This document shows positions 46,255-59,110 of a stretch of DNA of 64,000 nt, one piece after another; within the stretch, counting starts at the first letter, position 1; the number at the start of each line of letters is the position of its first letter. A program made the translations under genes and the position numbers. The notes under the pieces were generated by a model that saw only the letters and a program-made list of their open reading frames with translations, ran no database searches and was not told where the DNA came from. The stretch comes from Crossaster papposus (Eukaryota > Echinodermata > Asteroidea > Velatida > Solasteridae): contig JBAIAA010000412.1 in assembly GCA_037893245.1 (NCBI GenBank), positions 1,612,001 through 1,676,000 of the forward strand, written 5' to 3'.

Positions 46255-46584
46255 TACGTACTCCCACAAAGTCACCAGAAAGATCAAATACATACGAAAT
46301 TCGCCAACTTTAGACAGAGGACATTTCGAGTTTTTGTCAACTTTGTGCAGTGTATAATTATTTCAGTTTTGTATGGCTTACAAAAAAAGTACAACTCCAG
46401 CTGATCCGATAAAAAGCTGCAGGATTTCAATCAACCATGTTTGTAATTAACGCTCGATACGTGTATTACATGCTGGCTTGGGATTCTAACGTGCGCGTGC
46501 ATTTCAGGCATCTTTATAAAAAACAACAATACTTGACAATTTGGGGACAGAAAAACGCACTGATGAATTCCAGATATTTGGTTG
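46255..46584. other. Non-coding spacer
   Basis: Nothing recognisable between two mobile elements. Confidence 0.4.
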
Positions 46585-47120
46585 GGTAGGATACGCCATT
46601 TGCAGATATCGAAACAAATTACTACCGAATTATTAAGAAATATCTTACTTATTTAAAAGTAAATAATGATTGAAGGCATCCAGCAAAATGATTGCCCTAT
46701 ATATCCTGTAATTGTTCCGAAAAATTGAATAGTTTAAACCAAAATTAATGGTCGCCGGACAGCGATCGCGAGAAAAACTGCCCGACTCCGCGGTTGAAAA
46801 CTAACGTCGTTTTTCTTGCTTTTCTCAGCAACCATGATTGTAAAACTTCGGACAGGTCAGTTAAAGGTATAGGATACACCATTGGTAATTGCTTAAATCA
46901 TGAGGCGTCGAGCAGTTATTCTTGTGTTATTTTTGTTTGTTTGCGATCTATTTTACTTTCAAATGAGTAAGATATTTCTTAATAATTGGGGAGTAAATAT
47001 TTTCGATATCTGCAAATGGTGTATCCTCCCTTTAAACGATATTTACTATGAAATGCAATCCTCTAAATCCACCCATTCCTGATAATTCAAACAACTACCA
47101 ATGGTATATCCTACCTTTAA
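46585..47120 (-). mobile_element. TTAA MITE (outer copy) interrupted by a second copy
   Basis: Outer copy in minus orientation: TAGGATACGCCATTTGCAGA at the left, GGCATCCAGCAAAATGATTG inside, and GACAGGTCAG just before the interruption. It resumes after 47035 with ACGATATTTACTATGAAATG and ends ATGGTATATCCTACCTTTAA. Joining the two sides gives the usual family sequence, GGTCAGTTAAACGATA, as read in the uninterrupted copy at 9780-10110. Confidence 0.87.
46861..47035 (+). mobile_element. TTAA MITE (inner, internally deleted copy) nested in another copy
   Basis: Runs from TTAAAGGTATAGGATACACC to GTATCCTCCCTTTAA in plus orientation, only about 175 bp because its middle is deleted. TTAA is present at both junctions, while the uninterrupted sequence has a single TTAA, so this shows a TTAA target duplication directly. 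Confidence 0.88.
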
Positions 47121-48670
47121 TCACGGTCGTGATCATGAAGAGATTTGTGACACAGTTTAAGCCATTTTTGGGGCGAGTGCCAAGTTGACATCACCCCATT
47201 CTGCCCTTTGCCAAGTTTTACCAACACGTATTTTGGCAACTATACTTCTGTTATTTTCTGTTTTCAATTGAAAGCAATGGCAACACTATTACTAGTCGAA
47301 CACAAAACTAGGATTTCTGTTATACAAGTCCTCACCCTGAACTTCCAACATCTTTGAACTAAAGTGTAAACTTTGACGAACACATGAAATATTAGCAAAA
47401 GCTTATCTCTTTGTTGTTTGTTGTACAGTAACAAATCGTCATTAGGGATCAACGACTCGCCGATTCAACTTAATCATTTCGAATAATGGATTAAAACAAA
47501 ATTTAACCAACAAAAAATGCTGTAATTATGCCACAAACAAGGGATATTTTAAAGTTTAAAGTACCACTATAGCAATACATATTATACATGTACATGTATA
47601 AATGTATATTGGCCGGAGTACACAGGAAGAATTTATTATCATGAAAGTTGTTGTTCATTGATTATGATATTTCAAAAGTGTATGCCCCAAAAACTTAGCA
47701 AATCTACAACTATCAGCATGTTATAATGTTGACGTACAGAAAGCCAATAGAACGAAGGGTACATACAAGCTCATGGTTTTCCTTCAAGGGTATATAGTGC
47801 CACATGTTTAACTAAACCACATGAACTTTCTGATAAAGTTTGATACTTTTTTCCCTATTATTGTAAACGGACAAAGAAACGTATCTATAACCTCAACGAT
47901 CTCCAAACCACATGCCTGAAAAATGGAGATAATTGGTTAGCATTACTTTGTAATTATATGCATGCATTTACCAAAGAAAATTCATCTTATTCTAAAAACG
48001 ACAAATCTCAAAGTCATACTGACACCGATATAAACATTCTAACAGAGTCACACAATAATTGTTGAAGTTACAGTTTGTTCTCAAACGCTTTAACCCGGGT
48101 ACGGCAACCTTATACCTATTCATAAAAACAAATAACTAAATTACTAAAATACTTAGTAGGCCCTATGCCATAATGAAACAGGGGCCTATTGCATTTAAAT
48201 ATCATGAAACGATTTACTAAAGCCCATGCATACTACCTTCAAATCGCGCAGACTGCCAACAGATCACTAACGCCTGTATTGACAAACATTATGACAACAT
48301 ACACATTTCAAAATTATTTGTACTCTTTATTTTAATTAAATATCTGCATATTTTCCCAAAAAAATAATAATAATAAAGAAGAAGAAGTAGAAGAAAAAGA
48401 AGAAAAATAAAAATAAAAATAGGGATTCGTCAAATATTGCCAATATTTGTTCCATTTTTTTCTTCTGGCAAATGCATCCGAAAATGGAAAGTAACAGTTT
48501 CCATTTTGTTTTATGCAGGATCAAGGCGACCATTTCTTATAGGCCTGCAGTTCTTCTCTTGCTAGGCCTTCCGGGAAAGAAGCTTTTCGCGTGGCGGATC
48601 AATGAGAGTCGCTTGTATATCTCTTTGGAAAAAATGGGTTCATGTCGCCTTCCTCTCGCCCTTCCTTGCC
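47121..48670. other. Non-coding stretch
   Basis: No gene recognised. A purine-rich AAG/AAT low-complexity run lies at about 48357-48421, and palindromic ACATGTACATGTAT sits near 47587. Confidence 0.4.
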
Positions 48671-48724
48671 GACCTCTGCCTCGGACTCTAGCGGCTCCAC
48701 CTCTGCCGTGTCGTTCTTGTCCAT
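48671..48724 (-). CDS. Alternative candidate lin-28 first coding exon
   Basis: ATG at 48724 opens an acidic peptide (MDKNDTAEVEPLESEAEV), a composition like many Lin-28 N termini. A GC donor (G|GCAAGG) after one further base would give phase 1 and fit the cold-shock exon, but the consensus match is poor. AG|GT donors just before it are phase 0, which would need an intermediate exon; the segment at 41108-41157 could be one. The exon has GC content above its surroundings. Alternative to 41135. Confidence 0.27.
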
Positions 48725-50694
48725 GTTACACATCATTCCTTGAAACGCTCACTCGCAGTAATGATACTCATACCCAATATTACTTTTGATGAATGGTTGA
48801 TTTGCATCGGTGCTATACGAGTTAATATGATTCTAGTAGACCGTCGCAATTTTAACCCAATAGGTGGGATACAAAATACATTCAGATGAAGACCGTGTGA
48901 AACGTACATTGCTAACGTTTATTGAAATGCATCAATTTGCTATAGTGTAACGACATTAATGTGTGCGAAAATACAACAAAATAATAATTTTAAATATCAA
49001 ACCACGCACGCAAACTTTTTGAATTGTGATGTCACTTCTGAAGCTCTGATTATCGTCACTTTAGTTGCAGTTGTCTTGTTAAAGCAATTAAGAAAAACTG
49101 TAATAAGATCGAGATAAACATGTTGTACCACTGCCGCCTGGTGATCTCAATAACAGACAGTTAAATTACAATTTGTGTGCGTGGAGGTGGGGATTTATGG
49201 GATTTTACTTCCGGGGACCAGAGCGAGAATTCGACTGAACACACCGGGGAAAATCGCCCTCTTATCCCCGTGCACGAGTGCTAGCTACGCACGGTGTAGC
49301 ATCAAGTTCAGCGGAACGCTTGATGTTCCGAACACGGTATAGCGTTTGACATATTTTGCGTGAAAGACCAAAAACTTGCTGTAAAGTTTCGTCGATAATA
49401 ACTTGGTTCCCAATTCTACATATTCCATGGTTTTCTTCACTTATACATGTTACTTACTATGGCCACATGGCCTTATAGTTTTACCAAACCAAATGGACGG
49501 GTAAATTGTACGGTCAATCAATAGGTCAACGGAAATTCACCACTGCCATTCCAACTGGTTTCGCAATCGTTTAGCCTTGACCTAACGGGTTTGCAACAAA
49601 AAAATGCCATGAAGAGTGACCGTGCTATTGTACCTCAAGTTTTCCCGCCCTAATTCAGTGTTGGCGAAGGCATAATATGTTCTGATGAACAGAAGTTCAT
49701 TCAGGTAGGCCTATATAGCATCAATGAAACGAAAAGGTTGTACAACTTAAACTACAAATTCCTGTCCTAAACTATTTCCTCCCACACACATATTCAGTCC
49801 CATTTATCATGCGAGACGGGTAAACTGGTGAACACTCCAAAAAACTGACACAGAAAATACCAGTATTCTGTGTCCGGATACTGGTCTCAAATGTAGATAT
49901 GTAGAAGAAACATGGCATAGGAAAACCCCAGATACTGATTAAACTTATTCTTTGAAATTGATGCAGAATTGCACTGTATTCTTTGTCCGGATACTGGTCC
50001 ACTTTTTAAATGAAGTAAAATACCAATCAGAGACTATCGTTAATCAAAATATGCTGCAAAGACACTGAGCCTATAATAGTCTGTTTACTGTTGGGGATAC
50101 TTTTTACAAAAGAGAAAACCCGCCCTCTCGGTGGAAGAGATAAATACACAACTTTCCAAACAATTTAGCCAAATTCGTCACCATGTTGGGAAAGCTGAAA
50201 TAACATTACGACAGCGGCAAAACTACCTGGTCTATGAATTCGCTGCGTAAAAGTCATCACTATCGGTTTTTTTGTTAAGCCCAGGGCTTCTCTGTGGCCA
50301 TTGGACAAAACTGAACCATGCACATGCGTTTACGAACGGTCAATATCCGATTTCGAACGAAACAATGGTGCCCTTTACATCGTCCATCAATGGCTAACCG
50401 TTTACCCGCGCTCTGGGTATTATACGGTCGGAAACGGTCAAGGTTTTGCCACACACACAAAAACCCGCGGGCAGAAGTTCCGATCGAAGAATGGCCATCT
50501 CCTCAGGCCAGATAAGCACCTAACGGAAATCAGTCCAAAATGGGCCAAGATAAAACAAGGAGAATATTTGTGCTTGTTTCCCATTATAAACGGAAATCCC
50601 ACTTAGCGTTGGTGGTCATTTTTTTGTAAAGAAATCTTCAATAGGTATTTATAATTAATAGCACGATGCTCACCCCACAATGTACAGGGGGCAA
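48725..50694. other. Non-coding stretch; possible lin-28 promoter side
   Basis: If the 48724 start is used, the promoter would be here. A 23-bp direct repeat (TCTGTGTCCGGATACTGGTC and a one-mismatch copy) occurs at about 49866 and 49979. AGAGGGCG cores lie at 49255 and 50121 (complement strand). No coding exon recognised. Confidence 0.35.
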
Positions 50695-50905
50695 GGGTCA
50701 ATTTCATGGAGCCGCTAAGCACAAAAAAAAATGCTTAGCACACAAAATTCTTGCTCAGTAAAAACAGGTTACCACTACCAGGCGAAATTCCATGTGCTTT
50801 TAACGCTAAGCAGAAAATAATACATCACCTAAATTCGGTATTGAATCTTGTTTTGGCCAAGGAAGAATTTGTGCTTAGCACAATAGCAGCTCGGTGAAAT
50901 TGGCC
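50695..50905. mobile_element. Foldback MITE, GGGCCAATTTCAT family, copy 2
   Basis: GGGTCAATTTCATGGAGCCG, then CTAAGCAC, at the left pairs with GTGCTTAGCACAATAGCAGC and GGTGAAATTGGCC at the right. Same architecture as 3086-3317 with more divergence. Confidence 0.8.
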
Positions 50906-53593
50906 GCTGTTGTATTGACCCTTTTGTGCGATAGTTTTCGACATGGAAACCCCGGCGTGCAGCAGCAAAAGGGTCGTTGTGGTTTCACGGTCACCATTAT
51001 GATAAAGCAATGGTTCTGTGGTACTTTAGTGCGATGGGACGAGCGTGCGTACCCGTTGTGGCATGCCGTGTGCGCACCCATGATGGTGCCAAAGCAGGCC
51101 CGCTGCGGTCGAGGTAGCTGCTTAGATATGGATATAGTGTGTAGCATGGCTTTAGCGATCATTCATTGTTGCTTATGGCTTGTGCATCAAATCACTCGGT
51201 AACTCGTGGGTCAAAACAGCAAAACCACAAAATTCACACCCAACGTGGCCCTATTCGTAAACTTTTAGGCTGTAAAACGTCACTTCAAAACATCCTCATT
51301 TCCCCCCCAGAAAGTTCAACTTCGATACTTCTTGTAGAAGATCTGTTGATGCCTACTTGTCACGCCTATATCTCGTTGCAGGGAAGGGCTCTTATCTGTA
51401 AGTGTTTGTAAATTCTCGAAAAGGGTTAGGCACAAACTGGAACACAAATCGCTATAGTTTATCCTATTTTTTGTTCTCTGAACTTTTATAAATATGATCT
51501 GAACCCCCACCCCAAATATATCATTATCTGTAAACATGTTCAAATTGCTGCAAGCACTGAGGAAAAAATATTTCTTCATAATTTGAAAATGGCCAAACCA
51601 AAAATCACGGCTGTTATTTGTTAGTTTAAATATGTATCACCGGAAAGACAATATTGTGATTCGTCGGAACCTCGTCAACAAAATAAAGTATAATTGGTGC
51701 ACGTGTAAAGGTCGGTGTTTTTAAGTCCCCCGTCTTGCCTTCTTGACCACATTACAACTAAACAAACTATGTTTAGTCTCATTTGTTTTACCACAACAGC
51801 AAAGCTTTCGTAATCCTCTGACTGAGCTTGAAGTGTGCGTGGTGAGTGCACGATCGATGAAGCGGTTGTTGTTTCGCCTTTGCCGTGACCGGGTTTGGGT
51901 GAAGTGATAAGCCGCGCTCCGCGTACTCGTAGTCGAGTCGTACCCCTGGCTTTGAGGTAAATTGGCCCTCCCACCAAGTCCCCCATTGTAGGGTCACCGT
52001 AATTTTTACGATCACGACGAAGCAATCACGAAAGGCACATATTACACCAAAATTAATGAAAGTCGGATAATTCTTGTTTTGTTAAACACCAGTGGAAACT
52101 CTTCACACTTTCTGTCGAGCGGAAGTAAAGGGGAAACATTTGTTTTTTTGTTAACCGTACCTGCACTTGTAGCCATGCCGTTTGGATGTCACCACTTATC
52201 CCTTGCTGATCAACGATAGCTCACGCTGGTGTTTGTTTCCCCCACGACCGGTCGGTTTCTCTCAATAACTCTGTTTAGCGGTCTGGGGGTACTGGATCAC
52301 CTCCCCAAATCTTCCCCACCCCCCAGCTGCATCCACGGAAATCCACCGACTCAAAACTCCCTCGGAGCGAAGGCTTGGATCTTCCGAATTCCCAGTATTG
52401 TCACAAGTGTACTTCCTATATTACTACGTGACCACGCACTATGGAAGTCGCGGTTTACGTACATGCAATGGAACAGCTGACAAAAAACTGTACGGGTATA
52501 CGCGATAGTAGTAAGCACAGTGTACTGTAATAAAGTTCATACGCAAATTTGCCGAGCATTCATTTCAGTTGGCCACACGTGACACACTGTTCAATCATAG
52601 TCCTTTCTCTATGTGTATACACATTCGTGGTACCCATTCCACCCCCACTTTGTTATTGTGCCGCACACCGCACACGCTCAACGCGGCTGTTGTCCAATTG
52701 GATCCTTCCTTTGTAAAAAAATGCCCAAAGTTCCGGTCAAGCCAGTGGTCAAATTGATTGTCCAGTTGGCCGAAAGAATTGGACAGCGTCCAACAAGCAA
52801 CACAAGGGGAGGAAGCTGACATGTAGAAAGCTCGTGAATAATAATTCGCACGTGAACTTGCGTGGGAAGTTTGACCATGGAGGAATAAAAACACCTTCTG
52901 TTCTCGAAGCTTTTAAGAAGACATTTTTTTCGAACTGCATGTCCCAAACGGAAAATAATCTTGGCTGTCTCCGTATCATCTAATTTCACTCGTTTCATTC
53001 CGATCATATCATCATCCTAGACCAGACCCATTAGCTTGTAGATTTTGTCGATGTGATCCAAATAACTGTTGGAATGAGGTTGGTGTTAATAAAATGCTTT
53101 TAAGTTGAGATCATTATCATCATAGCATGATCATAGTAAGGACAATGATTGTCGAAACAATGAAGGGAACGACTGTCCTAATCGGAATCATCAACATGGG
53201 TATTTAGTACTGTTATAATTATCGATATATCAGACAAAGTATTTTAATCGATCATCGTCATGATTATATCTCGTGAATTATTAGCTATACGTCACCTTTT
53301 ATAATGTTTCTCTTTTGTTGTCATCAAATATCTAATAGTCACTATAATCGTCACTAAAATATCTAATCGTCACTACAATCTATAATCTATGCTATAAATC
53401 ACAACCATGTTCAAATTGTATGAGTTAATAGATATTTTATGGGTAAACAGGCGTTGTAAGACTAAAGTCACGAGCATGCGCATTTGGGCCCTATACGATC
53501 AAAACTTTACTGGCGGGGAAAATGTGGACACCAAACTGATTATGATCATAACAAGCCCCGCCATGTTTAGGAGTCTTAGAGGTTTTTTGAAAC
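50906..53593. other. Non-coding stretch
   Basis: No recognised gene. The GC-richer part at about 51800-52020 has long frames on the minus strand but no recognisable domain. Degenerate CTAATCGTCACTA repeats occur at about 53330-53385. Confidence 0.35.
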
Positions 53594-53780
53594 TTTTGCT
53601 TCCCCTTCGGCTCCGAAATCCGAATCACTGACAACTGCACGAGAGAATAGAAATGGAATCAAATAAAAATATTCGAACTTTTAGGTTCATATCAATCGAT
53701 TGAATGTTTCTGAAGCACAACATACACCAGAATGTGAATGGGGTTCCCGCACTTGGGAGCCTAAAATCACCTTAAACCTA
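53594..53780 (+). repeat. Dispersed repeat family B, copy 2
   Basis: Same word order as 20819-21000 (CGGCTCCGAAATCCGAATCA, CGATTGAATGTTTCTGAAGC, then GGGAGCCTAA) with more divergence and insertions. Confidence 0.68.
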
Positions 53781-56700
53781 AGACGAAACGAAGCCGACGA
53801 TTCAAAAAGGACCTAAAAATAGTTTTGTTGGAAACAGTTGCCGACTCAGTTCTTAGGTGAACATTTAGGTCCGGCTCGGTCGATTGGAAATTACCATTTT
53901 GAGTTCATTAAAATACTGTAAGGCTTGCATAATGCCGAATTCGGTGCCAGGTATAATGCCCTAAGTATACACTGTCGAATTTAGCCTTGTGCTTTTGGCA
54001 ATGTGAGGGTTTTGCATGCTGCGTCATGATGATATGTTTTAAATACGGTCAGGCATGGGTCAGGGAACCAGACCCAACCAGTCTGCAACTTGACCCGTGC
54101 TCCGGTCAAATCTCCTGCACGGAAACCTTGCTGGTCGCACATTCCAGAGCCATTGAAAACGCAAGACTCGGCAACAACAGAAAATTTCAATGTGTCCATC
54201 GGGAATTGAGCTCAACCGAATAAAATAATGTTCACCGCCAACGGGTTTTAGGGGCACGAGATTGTGGGCATGGGAAAACGGCCAACAACAATTCCCCTGC
54301 GCGGTCCTGGGACTCGAGAGCAGAAACCACGGCATTCCAACTTCCGAGGACCATTAACCCCGATTAAGGTTATTTACCCTGAGGTCGGCTAACCTGAACT
54401 CCGGCTGTTTACCCAAGCGATGTAGACCATGGGTTGACCTTTGAACCCGCTCATGAACTCTGGCCTTAGTACAGCGCTTGGATTCTGCAGCTGCTTGCGC
54501 GCGGCGAGCGCGATGGCGGAATTTTGGATTGAAACCCGGCTTTCAAATCAATTCAACACTGTACATTTATTTTGTTTTATTTAGCTATACTTAGATACAA
54601 ATATGTTTATTTAGTGTAGATTTAAATTCGTGTGAATCTCAGAAAACAATTAAATTAAATAAATGTTAAAATGTTCGTGAATAGTCTCGTTCGCCAGCTT
54701 GCAGTTTTCGCCTATAGTTTCGTAAACCACCGTGTGGTAAGTTTTATGGAAGGTGGAAATTAGAATACAATCGGCAGCAAGCAATCGTAATAAACTTGTA
54801 CATTTCTTCCATTTATTTATTTGTTTCTCTTTTGCGTGTTCACAATAGTTTCTTGGTCGTATACGACGGATTATAGATTTGTTTATGTGTTTGACAAAAC
54901 GCGAATTTCAAAACAAGACCTGACTAAGTTTGCTTTCACTTTTACTTCGCGCGCGCAACACAATTTGAGTCAACGACGACCATTTTATGTCCAAACACTT
55001 AACTATGTCGATCAACGAATTAGCCGAAGAAACTAATTATCTTTGTTTCGAAATAACAAACAATAACTGTTTTTCTATGTCCAAGTGCTAACTCTCCGGT
55101 TTGTTAAAGTCTATTTTGGGTCAATATTCAGCCAACATAAATGTTCATTGCATTGTGTACCCTGAGCTTTTAGAACCGCTAGAAATTGTGAATTCACGCA
55201 AGAGTCGTTCAGTCAAGGTGTTGAATGTACAGTTTAAAGAATGCGCGCGCACAATAGGCCAGGACGTGGGCGGCAAACTTTGAGATAAAAATGCATGTTG
55301 CGTAATGACCGCTCGGAATCGAAAGTCGGAAAAGAAATATGTCTTCGTGTCAGTGTTTGGCCCTCTGGCCAACGGACTGGTGTTGCCATGCGGTAAACGT
55401 TTTTTGTCCCGTGGTATTTCTTTTGGGTCCACACAAATTGTTCGGCCATGCGTCAGCACATGGGAGTACACACTTTTACGTACACCATAATTATTGAATC
55501 ACATTTAGGTATTAACATTACAAAGCACGTACAACAAATGTATGGTACTTATTTTTCGCAATGTTTCGTTGCGAAAAAATTGACATAAAGCCAAAACTTT
55601 TGCAACGACGGGAAGTTAGTAATAGAGGTTGAGGTTTTTCCTCAAAATTGAAACAGGCGTTTATTATAAAGGGACTGGGAGTTATTTTCCCCCATAGGCG
55701 AACAACCTTTCGTCATTTACATCGAAATATAGTGGGTTGGAAGCGAGCATGCCATAAAAAGGTTTTCACGATTTACACAAAATTGTAATCGCGGACAATT
55801 AGGCCCATCGTTGTAATTAGAATTCGTTGTAATTATAATTCAAGCAAAAACGCCCGGTTGTCGGGCCTCACAACATTTTCTCTGTTTGATTATGTTTCCA
55901 TGCAGCCACACATTACACATTGAATTACACATTGTATGAAATTAATTCTAAATAAACTTCGCTTTTCAATACATCTCTGTGGAACTATAGATTACAAAAT
56001 GTTACCATCAACCAATCTTCAACCATACGTGACCGATATAATCACCATCCTAAATACTGTTGGAGCTTCATCAGTTCATTATGATTGTACACTGAATAGA
56101 TATAGGGCCTACATTTATGGCCTTAATTTTATATGGGTACTACGAGTACAATTTCTAGTTTCATATACACACAAAAAGACAAGGGGTTGAACTGTATTTT
56201 GTAGTACTGCAGCTGCCCCAACTGGTCACGGTAAATTGATGGTCAGTCTATTCATAGAGCAAGGCTCTATGGTGTATTTAACAAAAGCTGCCAAACCTCG
56301 CCCCAACCGAATACAATGAACTTTTGAACAACCGTCCGCGCGTGAGGTCAAATCGTGGTCAAGATACTCGTGCTGCCATTTTGCAACACATTTTTAATCT
56401 GGGACACGTTTCATTCCATTCATCTTTTTTCCGTTCAGTTGTGTCGTCTGCTGATTGTGTAGTTGTTTACGCACGGACGGTTATGGGAACACACAAACTT
56501 CTTATATTTCTAATACCAACTGTTAGCTTTTTCGAACATTTTGAAAAACAAACTCCTAAAAAGTATTTACAAGCTAACCATTATTATTAGGCCAACCAAA
56601 GAAATTAGTAAACTGTACCGGCACTCCTATTTACCACAATTTATCGTTTTGGGTTTGACACACCTTTAATTTGTGGTCAACCGAATATCGTGGCAACGAA

Positions 56701-58269
56701 AATGAAAAAGTGGCGGCAAAGTGCTGGTTGAACAACTTCAAATCAATGCACAGCAACCGTTACAAAAACGTGGGTTGCATTATACATTATTTTACAAGTT
56801 AACGTTCGACCCACCATTAAAACGACTGGTTCAGTCTAAGCCCATGTAGGCTTATGGCAAATACAAATTCCACATAATTTGATCAACCTCGATCGGTTCC
56901 GTACGCCACTTTCGATCACAATTACATCAGATCGGGATCCAAAGTGCTCAAATCAAGCTGAACGGAACAAGTGATTATGGAAAAGAAGCATATTTAGGCC
57001 CATAAAGAACATTCATACTGTACTGTCATTCGGTCAAGGTCGAAATTTGACGAACTTAACGCACATAAACGGTTCACGCATGCATGACACATTCATCGCA
57101 CAATGAACATCCGTTGGCCCCCCAAACCAAAAAGCATCGCATGGCATAGTCAGGTTCCCTGCTAAAAAACAAAACCCAGTGCGATTGCGCCCTATAATAT
57201 ACAAGGTGCTTTGGTTGAGTTTGGGTATCCGACTGCGCATACACACGACTCTCGTAAAATACGGAAACAGAAAAGTGGGTCACCGTGCACACGGGTCACA
57301 AAACTCGTGGGGATTGACACGAGCACTATACGTGAAAGTTCTTCACTGGTGGCGCCCCGTTTGCTTTATGGGTGATTAAACGGGGACCATTCATGCACGT
57401 ACACAAAGCGCGCGTTCGCTCGTGACCTATGTCAAGTTCTCTTAAAGTTGTACTGCACTAATTAAAGCCCATTGAAAACGGTGTAAAATCAACAAAGTTC
57501 AGGGCCAATAACATGCAAGCCGACATCACTGGGGTTTCTCAAACAAATACTAAACTATTGTCTGACCATTCATCTTTCCATTTCTTTCATTACATTTTTT
57601 AATATTCACCCCAGAACAAACTCACCTCCCGAAAAGTGATACTTCCCAAACCTGTTGACGATTGAACGAACGAGCGAACTCTACTTAAACAACTTCAGAC
57701 GCTGGAGGGCAGCAGGCTAGGACCGAACTACGTGAGTGGACAACCGCGCAGTTCATGTTTGTGCTGCGTGTAAAATGTATACTGTTTATCAGTGGGAATC
57801 GCGAAGGTTTTACTTCTTCAGAATTCCAGCATCAATATTTACTACCGGTTAGGAAGTAGTATAAAGAAAGTAGGTACCGGTAGATATAGTTTGAGGTAAA
57901 TACAGGCAAAAATACCGCTTTAAATTGTCGCCGACAATTGTAAATTATAGCATGTCCGTTGCTGGTATGGTGAGTTGGGAAAAAGATGCATACTAAGGAA
58001 GGAACAGGCCGGATGAAAGATCAAACAAAAAAATGTACAAAATATAGAAATGGATTATGAAACGGGAAGGAAAGGAGGAATTAAAGAAAGGGTTTAAAGA
58101 AAAAAACCTATTTTTTGTGTAAGTTGGACAGGGAGGAATAAAGAAAAAGACTGTGACAGACGGAGAGTAAGAAATGAGGTGCAACTGCAAGGAAAACATT
58201 TATACAGGAAAGCTTTGAAGATATTTAACGTTGGAAAGTATGGAAGGAGTAAATGCATCGTATTGAGGC
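53781..58269. other. Non-coding stretch
   Basis: About 4.5 kb without a recognisable gene. Small hairpins occur at 55552-55578 (TTTTTCGCAA with complement) and around 57842-57889 (CTACCGGT with complement). Longer frames lack family resemblance or splice context. Confidence 0.4.
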
Positions 58270-59110
58270 TACTGTAGTTAGTCAAGATTGATAAAGCTTC
58301 TGGTCTGGATTTTAATATTCCCAGCAAGAATCCTCAAAGAGTGCTATTTTATCATTGCACCGATACTTACCAAAATACAGGTTATATTCCAAAGGATGAC
58401 TAACTTGCGGCCTTCGTTGCACCCCTCTACAACAAACCAACCTGCAGTCAACAGACCAGTTTCTCTGAAATTCAATACCTTGCTATAGTTATACCGGAAC
58501 ACATCATTCATCATCATATCACGGACGACCTGGATGACTTCAACCTTCTCACTGATGTACAACACGGATTTTGTAAAAACCAGATCACGCGAATCCCAAT
58601 TGGTATACTCGCCATTGATGTGTTTGCCAAGGATTTGAGCTCTCAAGGCCAAACAGATTTATTCCTACTGGTTTTTTTTTTAGCAAAGCTTTCGATACAC
58701 TTCCACGCCACCAGAAGCTTTTTGCATAAGTTAAACCACCTCACGGGGATCAGAGGCCGAACCACTTCTTACCTGGGTTCAGTCTTGTCTCATCGTTTAC
58801 CTTGTTCTTGGAGGTTCATCCTCATCTAACGCGCCTGTTGTGTTCGCGGTGCTCCCCAAGGCACAGTCATTGCCTTTGTTGTTTTTTTATTTATATAAAC
58901 GACTTGCCATCTTCAATCAAATCGAGTGTACGCCTGCTTGCAGATGATTGTATTCTTTATCGTCAAGTACAATCTAATAGAGATTCAGATATATTTTTTT
59001 GTAAAATGATATTAACGAGCTGTACAAATGGTCTAAAACCTGGCAAATGGGGTTCAACAAGGACAAGTGTCATGCATAATGACTCAGAAAAGAAAACTCA
59101 CCAATGCAAA
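58270..59110 (+). pseudogene. Decayed non-LTR retrotransposon reverse transcriptase
   Basis: Three reading frames must be combined to follow a reverse transcriptase. In order: KASGLDFNIP-like text near 58292, EHIIHHHITDDLDDFNLLTD followed by VQHGF near 58500-58570, a DLSSQGQTDL region near 58635, QGTVI near 58858, and YINDLPSSIKSSVRLLADD near 58892-58950. The last is the catalytic F/YADD box, here changed to LADD. Lost frames and this change show it is inactive. It resembles the jockey/CR1/L2 type of LINE; the clade is uncertain. No endonuclease part or 3' tail was recognised. Confidence 0.85.

Noticed and set aside
51675..52025. 116-codon minus-strand frame in GC-richer DNA
   Set aside because: The composition looks somewhat protein-like, but I recognise no domain, and a second overlapping frame on the same strand is equally open. 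Not enough for a gene call.
55859..55875. GC-rich hairpin CGCCCGGTTGTCGGGC resembling a bacterial terminator
   Set aside because: The genome is eukaryotic and the context has no bacterial gene; a short hairpin like this is expected by chance.
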